DNA from: Marinicella rhabdoformis
GTDB lineage: Bacteria > Pseudomonadota > Gammaproteobacteria > Xanthomonadales > Marinicellaceae
Direction of reading: 5' to 3'
Assembly (NCBI RefSeq): GCF_009671245.1
Contig: NZ_VTFS01000001.1
Span: 1,213,914-1,277,913, forward strand
DNA: 64,000 nt
Below the pieces are notes generated by a model that made no database searches, had not been told where the DNA came from, and saw only the letters and a program-made list of their open reading frames with translations. The number at the start of each line of letters is the position of its first letter. The stretch's first letter is position 1. A program made the position numbers and the translations under genes. Shown piece after piece: positions 1 through 8,595 of this stretch.

Positions 1-801
1 CACATGACCTTGTCCTTTGAAGCTTAAATATACACTGGCAAAATATGCCAAAGATATCGACAACGCCACCGGTACATCCATGCCCAAATGTTTGTTTTTG
101 AAATCCCTGAGGGCGTTTTTGACAAAACTTTTTCCAGCATAAAAATACACCACGGTTGCCACAACCATGCTGAGCATCAAAAAAAACCTGCGCATCAATG
201 GCGCTTCAACAAGCAATGTTTCAGAGTACAGCGGTACAGACAAGGTCATAATGAACATCATGCCCAAACCGGCAACAATAATTTCTTTCAGTTGTTGTTT
301 TCTGCTTTTGCTGACCTGATCTTCTACATTCAACTGTAATGGCCGATAGCCCAGTTTAGCTATTGTTTGATATAACTGGCTTAATTTAACCCTTGATGGA
401 ATATAGTCAACCTGTACAGATTGGGCAACAGTATCAATCTGAACGCGATGCACACCCGGCACTTGATTCAATACTTTGTTAATCAACCATGCACATGCGC
501 TGCAGTACATCCCATCTATTTTAATTCGAGTTCGAACCAACCCATCAGGTCTTGGTTGAGTGAATTGTGAATCCACCAAATCCATCGCTTCATAATCATT
601 GCTCAACTCTTGGACTTGTTCGTGTGGCTTTTTATCTTGTCTGAATTGATAAAAATCTTGATGATGATTGTCATGTAAAAATTGTGCAACAGCCCGGCAC
701 CCATGACAACAAACTGCTTGATTTACACCTGATATTTTAACCGTCAGCCGCTTTCCATGCGGTAGTGACTCTCCACAATGAAAGCACAGTGCTTCATTCA
801 C
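1..801 (-). CDS. ccoI: Cation-transporting P-type ATPase CcoI/FixI, N-terminal part (cut by window edge)
   Basis: Reading the minus strand from a GTG at 801 gives an open frame of 267 codons that runs off the left edge. It begins with a cysteine-rich segment (CFHCGE, then CCHGCRAV), followed by a heavy-metal-associated domain with the metal site GMYCSACAW, then the first membrane helices, and reaches the ASVYLSFKGQGHV region at the edge. This order is typical of CcoI/FixI, the inner-membrane copper exporter needed to build the cbb3 oxidase. The GTG overlaps the stop codon of the short fixH-like gene upstream, so translation is probably coupled. No ATG is present in frame nearby. The catalytic DKTG and ATP-binding parts lie outside the window. 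The last gene of the visible cco operon. Confidence 0.9.
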   Translation of the reverse strand, partial: MNEALCFHCGESLPHGKRLTVKISGVNQAVCCHGCRAVAQFLHDNHHQDFYQFRQDKKPHEQVQELSNDYEAMDLVDSQFTQPRPDGLVRTRIKIDGMYCSACAWLINKVLNQVPGVHRVQIDTVAQSVQVDYIPSRVKLSQLYQTIAKLGYRPLQLNVEDQVSKSRKQQLKEIIVAGLGMMFIMTLSVPLYSETLLVEAPLMRRFFLMLSMVVATVVYFYAGKSFVKNALRDFKNKHLGMDVPVALSISLAYFASVYLSFKGQGHV

Positions 802-997
802 CTTCTTTTTTGTCCATCTGAAAACGGTTTTGTTTTACTATGACAGTCGGTGCATTTTCGGTGGCGATATACACCGTAAATAAACTGGCCACCACTGCAG
901 AAGCGGGTAAAGCAATCATGAACCAAACCCAAGGGTATCGATACCATGCTTTACTTTGATTGGTGCTTTGACTTTGTTTTTGGTTGCTCTGATTCAT
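794..997 (-). CDS. ccoH: Short FixH/CcoH-like cbb3 oxidase assembly protein
   Basis: A 67-residue protein between ccoG and ccoI, the place where fixH normally lies. After a polar, Gln/Ser-rich N-terminus it has the FixH-type segment WYRYPWVWFMIALPASAVV, one membrane helix, then YIATENAPTVIV, and stops soon after. FixH/CcoH is usually about 150 to 180 residues with a periplasmic domain after the helix; here that domain is missing. It is not CcoS, whose conserved start differs. The frame is intact and overlaps the start of ccoI, so it looks like a compact functional variant rather than decay, but this is inference. Confidence 0.7.
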   Translation of the reverse strand: MNQSNQKQSQSTNQSKAWYRYPWVWFMIALPASAVVASLFTVYIATENAPTVIVKQNRFQMDKKEGE

Positions 998-1008
998 GGC
1001 ATTACCTG

Positions 1009-2427
1009 TTATTTGTTGTAACCAAAATATTTGATTGATTTGCTGTTGTCTTTGTCAGGATTCAACGAATCATTGACTCGAAGTTCAATATTATGAATGC
1101 GTTGGTTTGCGGCTTTTTTAGGCGCCCTGATTTTGATAGGAATGGCAATCAGCTCACCTGGACCTGCTTTAAACATGGTGTCGTCAACATCAGACACCAC
1201 TTCCAAACCATCAAGTCCTGTTGCGCTTAATTCATAAGCAGCAGGGGTTGTTCCTTTGTTCATGACCTTTAATGTATATACGTTCTCAATTGTGTTCAAA
1301 TCAACCACACGATAAAAAGTGTTTCTGTCATGCAAAACATTCAACTCAATCTCATTGCGGTTAATGAAGCTCACTGTAAAACCTGTCACCAAAGCCAATA
1401 AAATGCCTGCATAAACAAATATTCTTGGACGCAGAATTTTACTTTCTCCACCTTGTAAACTATTTTCCGTGGTGTAACGAATCAAGCCTTTTGGCATGCC
1501 TGACTTCTCCATCACTTCATCACACGCATCTACACAAGCGGCGCAGGCAATGCATTCATATTGCAAGCCATCCCGAATATCAATTCCCGTTGGGCAAACC
1601 TGAACACAAAGTGTGCAATCAATACAATCACCTGGGTTACTTTCTTCCCTGCGTTTTTTACCTCGCATTCTCGGTTCACCACGTTTTTCATCATAAGATA
1701 TGATTAAAGTGTTGTGGTCGAACATCGCACTTTGAAAACGCGCATAAGGGCACATGTACAGACACACCTGTTCACGTAAATAGCCTGCATTCCCATAGGT
1801 GGCTAAACCATAAAAAAACAACCAAAACGTTTCCCACGGACCCAAGGTCCATTGCCATACATGCTCGGCCAAAACTTTAATGGGCGTAAAAAACCCAACA
1901 AATGTAAAACCTGTCCACAAAGCAAAAGTAATCCAAAGAAACTGTTTGCTGAATTTCTTCTTGAATTTGGTTACTGTCCAAGGTGCTTTATCCAACTTCA
2001 ATCGCTGGTTTCGGTTACCTTCGGTTATTTGCTCTAACCACACAAACACTTCTGTCCAAACGGTTTGTGGACAAGCATAACCACACCACAGCCTCCCACC
2101 CAAAGCAGTAAAAAAGAACAAAGCAAATGCCGCCATGATTAACAGCAGTGCAAGAAATATAAAATCCTGAGGCCACAAAGTCAGGCCAAACAAATGAAAA
2201 CGGCGATTAGGCAAGTCAAACAAAATGGCCTGCTGGTCACCCCAGTCTAACCATGGTAATAAATAAAAAAGGCCTAAAAGAACAAACACCGCCCACTTCC
2301 TGAGTGTTTGGAAACGACCTTTGATTTCTCTTGGGTGAATTTTTTCGTGGGCTTTATATAACTTCAGCTCTATGGCTTCGGTGTTTTCCGACTTTTTGCT
2401 ATTGCCCGCTGTATCTTTGTGTGACAT
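1009..2427 (-). CDS. ccoG: Cytochrome c oxidase accessory protein CcoG (polyferredoxin)
   Basis: A 472-residue membrane ferredoxin of the CcoG/RdxA/FixG family, implicated in copper handling during cbb3 oxidase assembly. Visible features are several membrane helices, the motif CGYACPQTVWTE, the motif VCLYMCPYARFQ, a double 4Fe-4S region with CIDCTLCVQVCP and CIACAACVDAC, a further helix and a C-terminal Ig-like domain (about residues 370 to 472). The length fits the family. It starts 6 bases after the upstream 104-aa membrane protein and lies in the ccoNOQP operon. Confidence 0.95.
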   Translation of the reverse strand: MSHKDTAGNSKKSENTEAIELKLYKAHEKIHPREIKGRFQTLRKWAVFVLLGLFYLLPWLDWGDQQAILFDLPNRRFHLFGLTLWPQDFIFLALLLIMAAFALFFFTALGGRLWCGYACPQTVWTEVFVWLEQITEGNRNQRLKLDKAPWTVTKFKKKFSKQFLWITFALWTGFTFVGFFTPIKVLAEHVWQWTLGPWETFWLFFYGLATYGNAGYLREQVCLYMCPYARFQSAMFDHNTLIISYDEKRGEPRMRGKKRREESNPGDCIDCTLCVQVCPTGIDIRDGLQYECIACAACVDACDEVMEKSGMPKGLIRYTTENSLQGGESKILRPRIFVYAGILLALVTGFTVSFINRNEIELNVLHDRNTFYRVVDLNTIENVYTLKVMNKGTTPAAYELSATGLDGLEVVSDVDDTMFKAGPGELIAIPIKIRAPKKAANQRIHNIELRVNDSLNPDKDNSKSIKYFGYNK

Positions 2428-2433
2428 AAGGCC

Positions 2434-2748
2434 TCACCTTTCGCCTGGTTTTTTTGCCAATTGTGTACGTGGTAGCGCCATCACAATACCAATGACATAA
2501 CCTGAAATAAAAGAAAAACCCCAGAAGAACACGAAACCCAATGCATAACCTTGCCAGTGATTCAGTTCCATATGCCAACTTGAAAGTTGACCTAAATAGA
2601 CTGGATCAAATAAAGCAAAAAACACCATGGTTTGCATTGCGGCGGCCAAAAAAGACACCCAAACAACAGTGGCCAAGCGACGGATAAAAATCCTTTTTAT
2701 CTGTCGCTGGTTAAAGTTTCTATTTTTTACAACGGGTTGTGTGGGCAT
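2434..2748 (-). CDS. Small membrane protein of the cbb3 operon, function unknown
   Basis: A 104-residue protein with a basic N-terminus (RQIKRIFIRRL) and two clear hydrophobic segments (about residues 27 to 50 and 67 to 91), ending in a basic tail. I do not recognise a characterised family. It sits between ccoP and ccoG in the same direction with 6 bases to ccoG and 32 bases after ccoP, so it is almost certainly co-transcribed. Its place among assembly genes suggests a role in oxidase assembly or stability; this is guilt by association only. Confidence 0.75.
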   Translation of the reverse strand: MPTQPVVKNRNFNQRQIKRIFIRRLATVVWVSFLAAAMQTMVFFALFDPVYLGQLSSWHMELNHWQGYALGFVFFWGFSFISGYVIGIVMALPRTQLAKKPGER

Positions 2749-2780
2749 ATTTATTCTTATAGTAAATGATTTTAGAACGG

Positions 2781-3662
2781 TTATTTTTTACTCAAAGAGT
2801 AAACATAGGCCGCAACCAATTTCACTCGATTTTCATCCAAAATATCAGCATGTGCTGGCATTTGACCATTCAAACCTTCATACATCGCCGTTTCTATGAT
2901 GTCTGAAGATCCATGTAACCAAACATCATCTGTTAAATTCGGTGCACCAAACATCGCATTGCCTTTGCCTTCAGGCCCATGGCACGCGGCACAAAACATG
3001 GCAAATTTACCTTGTCCTTCAGTCACCAAAGCGGCATCTTGACCTTCTGATGATAAACTGCGTACATAAGCTGCAACCTGTTTAACACCTTCATCACCCA
3101 AGGCAGGACCTAAGGCCGGCATGATACCATTTCTGCCTTGTTTAACCGAAGTCAACACTTGCTCAAATTCACCGCCCCAATTCCAATCTTTATCTGCTAA
3201 GTTAGGAAAACCTGTGGCACCCTGTGCATCAGAACCATGACACAATGCACAGTTATTGGCAAAAATTCTACTACCAATCAACATCGCATTTTTATCTTTA
3301 ATCATTTCATCAATTGGCTTATCAATAAACCCTGCAAATGATTTATTCCGTGCATCCGTTACTTTTTTATAATTAGCCTCAAACTGGTTATGCTGCGTCC
3401 AGTCCAAGGACCCTTTGTAATTTCCTAGTCCTGGATAAGCATATAGATAAGCCGCAGCAAATATTATCGTGCCAACAAACAACCATAACCACCAGCGCGG
3501 CATTGGGCTGTCGAGTTCCACAATACCATCCCACTCATGACCTGTGGTATTGGCATCATTTTTAGGAACTTTTTTCTTAGAAGTTGCAAATAACAACCAC
3601 AAATAAGCCACCATGTGTAAGACCACAATGATGATGACTGTCCAGTGCCAAAAATTACTCAT
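2781..3662 (-). CDS. ccoP: cbb3-type cytochrome c oxidase subunit III, CcoP (dihaem cytochrome c)
   Basis: The 293-residue subunit passes electrons from soluble or membrane cytochrome c to CcoO/CcoN. It has two N-terminal membrane helices (about 5 to 26 and 57 to 76) and two cytochrome c domains with haem sites CALCH (138 to 142) and CAACH (224 to 228). The ATG overlaps the end of ccoQ by eight bases, showing tight coupling. Length and architecture are normal for CcoP. Confidence 0.97.
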   Translation of the reverse strand: MSNFWHWTVIIIVVLHMVAYLWLLFATSKKKVPKNDANTTGHEWDGIVELDSPMPRWWLWLFVGTIIFAAAYLYAYPGLGNYKGSLDWTQHNQFEANYKKVTDARNKSFAGFIDKPIDEMIKDKNAMLIGSRIFANNCALCHGSDAQGATGFPNLADKDWNWGGEFEQVLTSVKQGRNGIMPALGPALGDEGVKQVAAYVRSLSSEGQDAALVTEGQGKFAMFCAACHGPEGKGNAMFGAPNLTDDVWLHGSSDIIETAMYEGLNGQMPAHADILDENRVKLVAAYVYSLSKK

Positions 3663-3810
3663 GATTTACCTCACCTTTATCTGGGCGATCTTCCTTTAAT
3701 GGCATAGCAGCCATGTCTTCGAATGTTGATTTGTTACTCTTGCTGTAAGCCCAAGCCACAATGGCTAAAAAGACAATCAGCAAAAGGGCTGTATATAAAC
3801 CGCTGATCAT
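3655..3810 (-). CDS. ccoQ: cbb3-type cytochrome c oxidase subunit IV, CcoQ
   Basis: A 51-residue frame, short enough to be missed by length cut-offs. It has one N-terminal membrane helix ([19 protein letters not shown]) followed by a polar, acidic tail, the usual form of CcoQ, which stabilises the core complex. Its ATG overlaps the TGA of ccoO in an ATGA arrangement at 3807 to 3810, and its end overlaps the start of ccoP. The order N-O-Q-P is canonical. Confidence 0.93.
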   Translation of the reverse strand: MISGLYTALLLIVFLAIVAWAYSKSNKSTFEDMAAMPLKEDRPDKGEVNHE

Positions 3811-4421
3811 TGGTAACTCCTGGGTACCGCTGTACCTAAGTTTTGTAAATAAGCCACCAACGCCTGTAATTCAGTTTTGTCTTTGATCATGTCCGCCGCG
3901 GCGGCAATCTCTTCATCACTGTACGGATGACCTAAACCTTTCAATACTTTCATACTGGCAACTGTTTCTTCCACATCAATCGGCGTTTCTGCCAACCATG
4001 GGTATCCAGGCATATTAGATGTGGGCACAACAGTACGTGGGTCTATTAAGTGAATTTCATGCCATTCATCAGAATAACGGCCACCTACACGTGCCAAATC
4101 AGGACCTGTACGTTTTGAGCCCCATTGAAATGGACGGTCATAAACAGACTCACCTGCCAATGAATAATGACCATATCGTAGGGTTTCATCGACAAACGGC
4201 CTGATTTGTTGTGAATGACAACCATAACAGCCTTCAGACACATAAATATTTTGTCCCGCTAACTCCAAAGCATTTCGTGGCTTCATACCTTCAACAGGCT
4301 CCACCACACTGGCTTGAGTCATCAACGGCACAATTTCAATGATGCCTGCAAAACTGATAACAATGGCCACCAAAACGCCCATCAGACCAATATTTTTTTC
4401 TATTTTTTCGTGGTTAATCAT
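3807..4421 (-). CDS. ccoO: cbb3-type cytochrome c oxidase subunit II, CcoO (monohaem cytochrome c)
   Basis: A 204-residue membrane-anchored cytochrome c with an N-terminal helix (about residues 13 to 33) and one haem site CYGCH (65 to 69), followed by the conserved [14 protein letters not shown] region and the later Met-containing region. It delivers electrons to CcoN. Start and stop overlap ccoN and ccoQ by four and three bases, consistent with one operon. Confidence 0.97.
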   Translation of the reverse strand: MINHEKIEKNIGLMGVLVAIVISFAGIIEIVPLMTQASVVEPVEGMKPRNALELAGQNIYVSEGCYGCHSQQIRPFVDETLRYGHYSLAGESVYDRPFQWGSKRTGPDLARVGGRYSDEWHEIHLIDPRTVVPTSNMPGYPWLAETPIDVEETVASMKVLKGLGHPYSDEEIAAAADMIKDKTELQALVAYLQNLGTAVPRSYQ

Positions 4422-5809
4422 GCTGATGCTCCTTTAGTCTTGCCTTTAATGGTCATCATAACGTTATATACTTGAATACAAGCACCTGCCAAAAACATCA
4501 AACCACCCATAAACCGAATGGCATAATAGGGGTATGTTGCTTCAATACTTTCAACATGCGAATAAACCAGAGATCCATTGGCATCCACTTCACGCCACAT
4601 CAAACCTTGCATTACGCCCGCAATCCACATTGAAGCGATATACAACACAATACCTAAGGTAGCTACCCAAAAATGCACATTGATTAACTCAGTTGAATAC
4701 ATTTTTTCTTTTTTCCACAACAACGGTACCAATGTATATATTGAAGCCATGGTCATCAATGCCACCCAACCCAAGGCACCAGAATGTACGTGACCAATGG
4801 TCCAATCAGTGTAGTGAGACAACGCGTTCACAGTTTTGATAGACATCATCGGCCCTTCGAAAGTACTCATACCATAAAAAGACAAAGCCACAATCATCAT
4901 TTTAATGATGGGATCTGAGCGCAATTTATCCCAAGCACCTGATAAAGTCATCATGCCGTTGATCATGCCACCCCAAGAAGGTGCTAACAAGACCAAAGAA
5001 AATACCATACCCAGAGACTGTGCCCAATCGGGTAAAGAGGTGTATTGCAAGTGATGAGGACCAGCCCACATATATGTAGAAACCAAAGCCCAGAAATGCA
5101 CGATAGACAAACGGTAAGAATACACTGGGCGTCCTGCTTGTTTAGGAACGAAATAATACATCATGCCCAAAAAGCCTGCCGTCAAGAAAAAGCCCACGGC
5201 ATTGTGTCCATACCACCATTGTGTCAAAGCATCCACAGCACCAGAATAAATAGGGTAAGATAAATGCCAATTCACTGGGATGGCTAAATTGTTGACAATA
5301 TGTAAAACCGCAATGGTAATGATGAAGGCGGAATAGAACCAGTTAGCCACATAAATATGTTTTTCTTTGCGGCGTGCAATGGTGCCAAAAAATACGATGG
5401 CATACATCACCCAAACTACAGTCAATAAAACGTCCAAAGGCCAAATCAACTCAGCATATTCTTTTGATTGGGTAAACCCAAAAGGCAAGGTTAAAACTGC
5501 ACCAACTATAACTGACTGGTAGCCCCAAAACGTCCAAGCAGCCAATTTATCTGAAAACAAACCCACGGCACAGGTGCGTTGGGCCACATAAAGTGACGTA
5601 CCCAACAAAGCATTACCACCAAATGCAAAAATGACTGCATTGGTGTGTAATGGTCTCAAACGGCTATAAGTTAACCATGGAATGTCAAAATTTAATGCGG
5701 GCCAAGTCAGTTGTGCCGCAATCAATACGCCTACCAACATCCCAACAATGCCCCACATCAGGGTGGCAATGGTGAATTGTTTTACCACTTTATCGTTATA
5801 AATACTCAT
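4418..5809 (-). CDS. ccoN: cbb3-type cytochrome c oxidase catalytic subunit I, CcoN
   Basis: The 463-residue haem-copper subunit reduces oxygen with high affinity and pumps protons. It has about twelve membrane helices. Expected ligands are visible: His55 in LRPLHTNAV (low-spin haem), His202 in WWYGHNAVG and His252/His253 in GPHHLQY (CuB), and His340/His342 in [11 protein letters not shown] (haems). The redox tyrosine of this class is probably in [10 protein letters not shown]. First gene of the operon; a FNR-type palindrome at 5880 to 5893 lies about 70 bases upstream of its ATG, so low-oxygen induction is likely. Confidence 0.98.
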   Translation of the reverse strand: MSIYNDKVVKQFTIATLMWGIVGMLVGVLIAAQLTWPALNFDIPWLTYSRLRPLHTNAVIFAFGGNALLGTSLYVAQRTCAVGLFSDKLAAWTFWGYQSVIVGAVLTLPFGFTQSKEYAELIWPLDVLLTVVWVMYAIVFFGTIARRKEKHIYVANWFYSAFIITIAVLHIVNNLAIPVNWHLSYPIYSGAVDALTQWWYGHNAVGFFLTAGFLGMMYYFVPKQAGRPVYSYRLSIVHFWALVSTYMWAGPHHLQYTSLPDWAQSLGMVFSLVLLAPSWGGMINGMMTLSGAWDKLRSDPIIKMMIVALSFYGMSTFEGPMMSIKTVNALSHYTDWTIGHVHSGALGWVALMTMASIYTLVPLLWKKEKMYSTELINVHFWVATLGIVLYIASMWIAGVMQGLMWREVDANGSLVYSHVESIEATYPYYAIRFMGGLMFLAGACIQVYNVMMTIKGKTKGASA

Positions 5810-5879
5810 GAAATATGTGTGCCTTTTTTAACCAAAATATCGTCGGTTTGAATTATAATGAGCCTTCTAGTTTTGGTTT

Positions 5880-5893
5880 TTGACAAATGTCAA
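5880..5893. promoter_or_regulatory. FNR/CRP-family operator, perfect palindrome TTGAC-N4-GTCAA
   Basis: The sequence TTGACAAATGTCAA is a perfect 5-4-5 inverted repeat in the gap between divergent ccoN and the FNR-like gene. FNR/Anr sites follow TTGAT-N4-ATCAA; here the fifth base of each arm is C/G, as also seen in some Dnr/Nnr-type sites. It lies about 10 bases before the regulator start, suitable for autorepression, and at an activating distance from ccoN. Confidence 0.75.
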
Positions 5894-5901
5894 AAACATA
5901 A

Positions 5902-6639
5902 GTGAAAGCAATGAATTTTGACCAATATAACAAATCAGACAGCACCTATCAAAACAATTGTGGTGATTGTGAACTGTGTACTCACACAGTGAATCGCAGA
6001 CGCGTTCGGATTGACTCTGAAGAAATTATGGCGATAGAAAACATCATCCAGTCACACACACAAGCTGAAAAGGGCCAAGTCATTTACAAAACTGGCCAGC
6101 CCTTCACCCATTTGTATACCGTTCATTCTGGTATGTTTAAGTCTATATATATCAATGGAAAGGGTGAAGAACGGATTGTAGAAATATTCATCCCAGGACA
6201 AGTCATGGGCTTTGATGGCATCAGAGATGGCCGCTATAAAACCACAGTCAAAGCCATAAACTCAGGATCTTATTGTGTTATCCCTTATCAACAATTGAAT
6301 GAACTGGCTTTTAAACACAAGTCCATTCAAAACCGTTTGTTCAAAATGATGAGCGAAAAAATCTTACAATTTGAAATTTCTAACAGTGAATTCAACGCCA
6401 GACAAAAACTGGTTCATTTCGTTAAAGATGTTTCTGACCTGTACTACTCACGTGGTTTTTCACCTAAACAGTTTCCATTTCCTGTTTCCCAAAGGGATTT
6501 GGCTAACCATTTAGGCTTGGCTGAAGAAACACTGAGCAGGACTTTTGCCAAACTCAAAAAAGAAGAGGTGTTGATGTTAAAAGACCACCAAATAACGATT
6601 TTTGAGATAGAAGCTTTGGAAGACATATTAAACACTTGA
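5902..6639 (+). CDS. fnr: FNR/Anr-type oxygen-sensing transcription regulator (Crp/Fnr family)
   Basis: The 245-residue protein has an N-terminal cysteine cluster (Cys20, Cys23, Cys26, in CGDCELC), a cyclic-nucleotide-binding-like beta-roll (about 50 to 150) with a fourth cysteine at 125 matching FNR Cys122, and a C-terminal helix-turn-helix with recognition helix LGLAEETLSRTF carrying the E-xx-S-R residues that read FNR boxes. The cysteine spacing C-x2-C-x2-C is tighter than in E. coli FNR (C-x2-C-x5-C). The GTG at 5902 is followed by an ATG at 5911 in frame that may be the true start; this shifts the numbering by three. Divergent from ccoN, which it probably controls. Confidence 0.9.
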   Translation: MKAMNFDQYNKSDSTYQNNCGDCELCTHTVNRRRVRIDSEEIMAIENIIQSHTQAEKGQVIYKTGQPFTHLYTVHSGMFKSIYINGKGEERIVEIFIPGQVMGFDGIRDGRYKTTVKAINSGSYCVIPYQQLNELAFKHKSIQNRLFKMMSEKILQFEISNSEFNARQKLVHFVKDVSDLYYSRGFSPKQFPFPVSQRDLANHLGLAEETLSRTFAKLKKEEVLMLKDHQITIFEIEALEDILNT

Positions 6640-6718
6640 AAACCACAACAGTGACACCACATTAGCTACTAACTTTTATATGGCCACAAGCAAACGGCCA
6701 AATTATTTGGAGAACAAC

Positions 6719-7045
6719 ATGAGCGAAAACATCATCAACGCCACAGACGCAACTTTTGATGAAATCATTAATTCTGACACACCTGTCTTGGTTGATTACT
6801 GGGCAGAATGGTGTGGACCTTGTCGCATGATTGCCCCTATTTTGGAAGAAGTAGCAGGTGAAATGTCTGACAAAGTCAAAGTGGCCAAAGTTAACATTGA
6901 AGAAAACAAAGACATTGCAGTTAAAATGGGCATCCGTGGCATACCCACTTTAATGGTATTCAAAAATGGTGAAGTTTTGGATCAACATGTTGGTGCCGTA
7001 TCAAAAGGCCAGTTGGTCGATTTTTTGAACAAACACACAGCATAA
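6719..7045 (+). CDS. trxA: Thioredoxin 1
   Basis: A 108-residue thioredoxin with active site WAEWCGPCRMIAP, the cis-proline region RGIPTLMVF and normal family length from the ATG at 6719. A GGAG ribosome site lies about 8 bases before this ATG, whereas a 13-residue longer start at 6680 has no support and would add a non-conserved tail. It reduces protein disulfides in the cytoplasm. It precedes rho, the conserved trxA-rho order of many gammaproteobacteria, though a terminator separates them. Confidence 0.96.
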   Translation: MSENIINATDATFDEIINSDTPVLVDYWAEWCGPCRMIAPILEEVAGEMSDKVKVAKVNIEENKDIAVKMGIRGIPTLMVFKNGEVLDQHVGAVSKGQLVDFLNKHTA

Positions 7046-7064
7046 ACACCTGATTCATTGAATT

Positions 7065-7098
7065 AAACGCCCAAACAGGTCACTGTTTTGGGCGTTTT
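7065..7098 (+). terminator. Rho-independent terminator after trxA
   Basis: Arms AAACGCCCAAACAG and CTGTTTTGGGCGTTT form a GC-cored stem with a four-base loop and end in TTTT. It starts 20 bases after the trxA stop. A 12-base palindrome GTCCAATTGGAC follows directly at 7099 to 7110. Confidence 0.85.
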
Positions 7099-7287
7099 GT
7101 CCAATTGGACTGGACAGTTTTCTATTAACATGATAATTTATGCACCATCGAACGGGTATATCCTATTGCCCTAAGTTTCACCTTAAATTTTATTAAATGA
7201 TATGGACAAACCATAGGCGCATGGCGCTGAATGATTTAACAACCTTCTATTAGGCTTTTCTGCCACTTACATTTCTACTGAACATCT

Positions 7288-8544
7288 ATGAATCTTACTG
7301 AATTAAAACAACTGTCATCTACCAAGCTCACGCAAATTGCAGCTGATGTGGGACTGGATACCCGCAACCGCGTTCACAAACAACAACTGATATTCTCTAT
7401 CTTGAAAAAAACCGCCAAAAAAGGCGATGACATTTTCGGAGATGGTGTATTAGAAGTACTGCCTGATGGCTTTGGTTTTTTACGTGCCCCAGAAGGTTCG
7501 TATCAAGCAGGTCCAGATGACATTTACGTATCTCCCAGTCAAATACGACGATTTGGCTTAAGAACCGGTGACACAATTACTGGCAAAATCAGACCTCCTA
7601 AAGATTCAGAACGGTATTTTGCCTTACTTAAAGTGGGCACAATCAATTATGAGCCACCTGAAAATACCAAAGGAAAAATTGTATTTGAAAACTTAACGCC
7701 CCTGTTTCCAACAGAACAGCTTAAGATGGAACGTGGTGACGGTTCTCGTGAAGATTTAACCACCAGAATCATCGATTTGGTTTCACCGATTGGTAAAGGT
7801 CAACGTGGTTTGATTGTTTCACCGCCAAAAGCCGGTAAAACAATGATCTTACAAAACATTGCCACTTCAATTGCACAAAACAACCCAGAAGCTAAGTTGT
7901 TTGTGTTGTTGATTGATGAGCGTCCTGAAGAAGTAACAGACATGCAACGCACTGTAAAAGGTGAGGTAATTGCCTCTACTTTTGATGAGCCAGCCACACG
8001 ACACGTGCAAGTTGCTGACATGGTAATAGAACGTGCTAAACGGTTGGTTGAGCACAAACAAGACGTCATCATTCTATTAGATTCCATCACCCGGTTGGCG
8101 CGTGCCTACAATACCGTAACACCAGCTTCAGGTAAAATTTTGACCGGTGGTGTCGATGCCAATGCATTACACAGGCCTAAAAAATTCTTTGGTGCTGCAC
8201 GTAATGTTGAAGAAGGTGGCTCATTGACCATCATTGCAACCGGCTTGGTTGAAACAGGCTCTAAAATGGATGAAGTCATTTTCGAGGAATTCAAAGGCAC
8301 AGGTAACATGGAAGCGCATTTGGATCGTCGCGCTGCTGAGAAACGCATCTGGCCAGCTTTGAACATCAACAAATCAGGCACCCGTCGTGAAGACTTGATT
8401 GTCAACAACGAATTCCTCCAAAAAGCCCACATTCTGCGTAAGATTTTGAATCCTATGGACGACTTGGCTGCGATTGAGTTCTTATTAGACAAGCTCAAAG
8501 ACACCAAAACCAACGAAGAATTTTTCACTTCGATGAAGCGTTAA
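7288..8544 (+). CDS. rho: Transcription termination factor Rho
   Basis: The 418-residue hexameric RNA helicase that ends transcription at Rho-dependent sites. Visible are the N-terminal helical domain ([10 protein letters not shown]), the cold-shock-like RNA-binding domain with [16 protein letters not shown], the Walker [12 protein letters not shown] (about 178 to 188), Walker [11 protein letters not shown] and the Q/R-loop region [11 protein letters not shown]. Length equals that of E. coli Rho (419). A leader of nearly 190 bases follows the trxA terminator, compatible with the autoregulation known for rho. Confidence 0.99.
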   Translation: MNLTELKQLSSTKLTQIAADVGLDTRNRVHKQQLIFSILKKTAKKGDDIFGDGVLEVLPDGFGFLRAPEGSYQAGPDDIYVSPSQIRRFGLRTGDTITGKIRPPKDSERYFALLKVGTINYEPPENTKGKIVFENLTPLFPTEQLKMERGDGSREDLTTRIIDLVSPIGKGQRGLIVSPPKAGKTMILQNIATSIAQNNPEAKLFVLLIDERPEEVTDMQRTVKGEVIASTFDEPATRHVQVADMVIERAKRLVEHKQDVIILLDSITRLARAYNTVTPASGKILTGGVDANALHRPKKFFGAARNVEEGGSLTIIATGLVETGSKMDEVIFEEFKGTGNMEAHLDRRAAEKRIWPALNINKSGTRREDLIVNNEFLQKAHILRKILNPMDDLAAIEFLLDKLKDTKTNEEFFTSMKR

Positions 8545-8555
8545 TTTTCAAACTT

Positions 8556-8595
8556 TTGTATCGACATTGGGTACAATAACCCCATGTCGATACAA
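8556..8595 (+). repeat. Long inverted repeat (hairpin) overlapping the ppx start codon
   Basis: Left arm 8556 to 8571 and right arm 8580 to 8595 pair over 16 positions with a single mismatch; twelve consecutive bases TTGTATCGACAT match ATGTCGATACAA exactly. The loop is eight bases. The ppx ATG (8584) is in the right arm. No T run follows, so it is not a standard intrinsic terminator. Confidence 0.85.

Noticed and set aside
6680-6718. Extended N-terminus for thioredoxin
   Set aside because: The ATG at 6719 has a ribosome site and gives the normal length.
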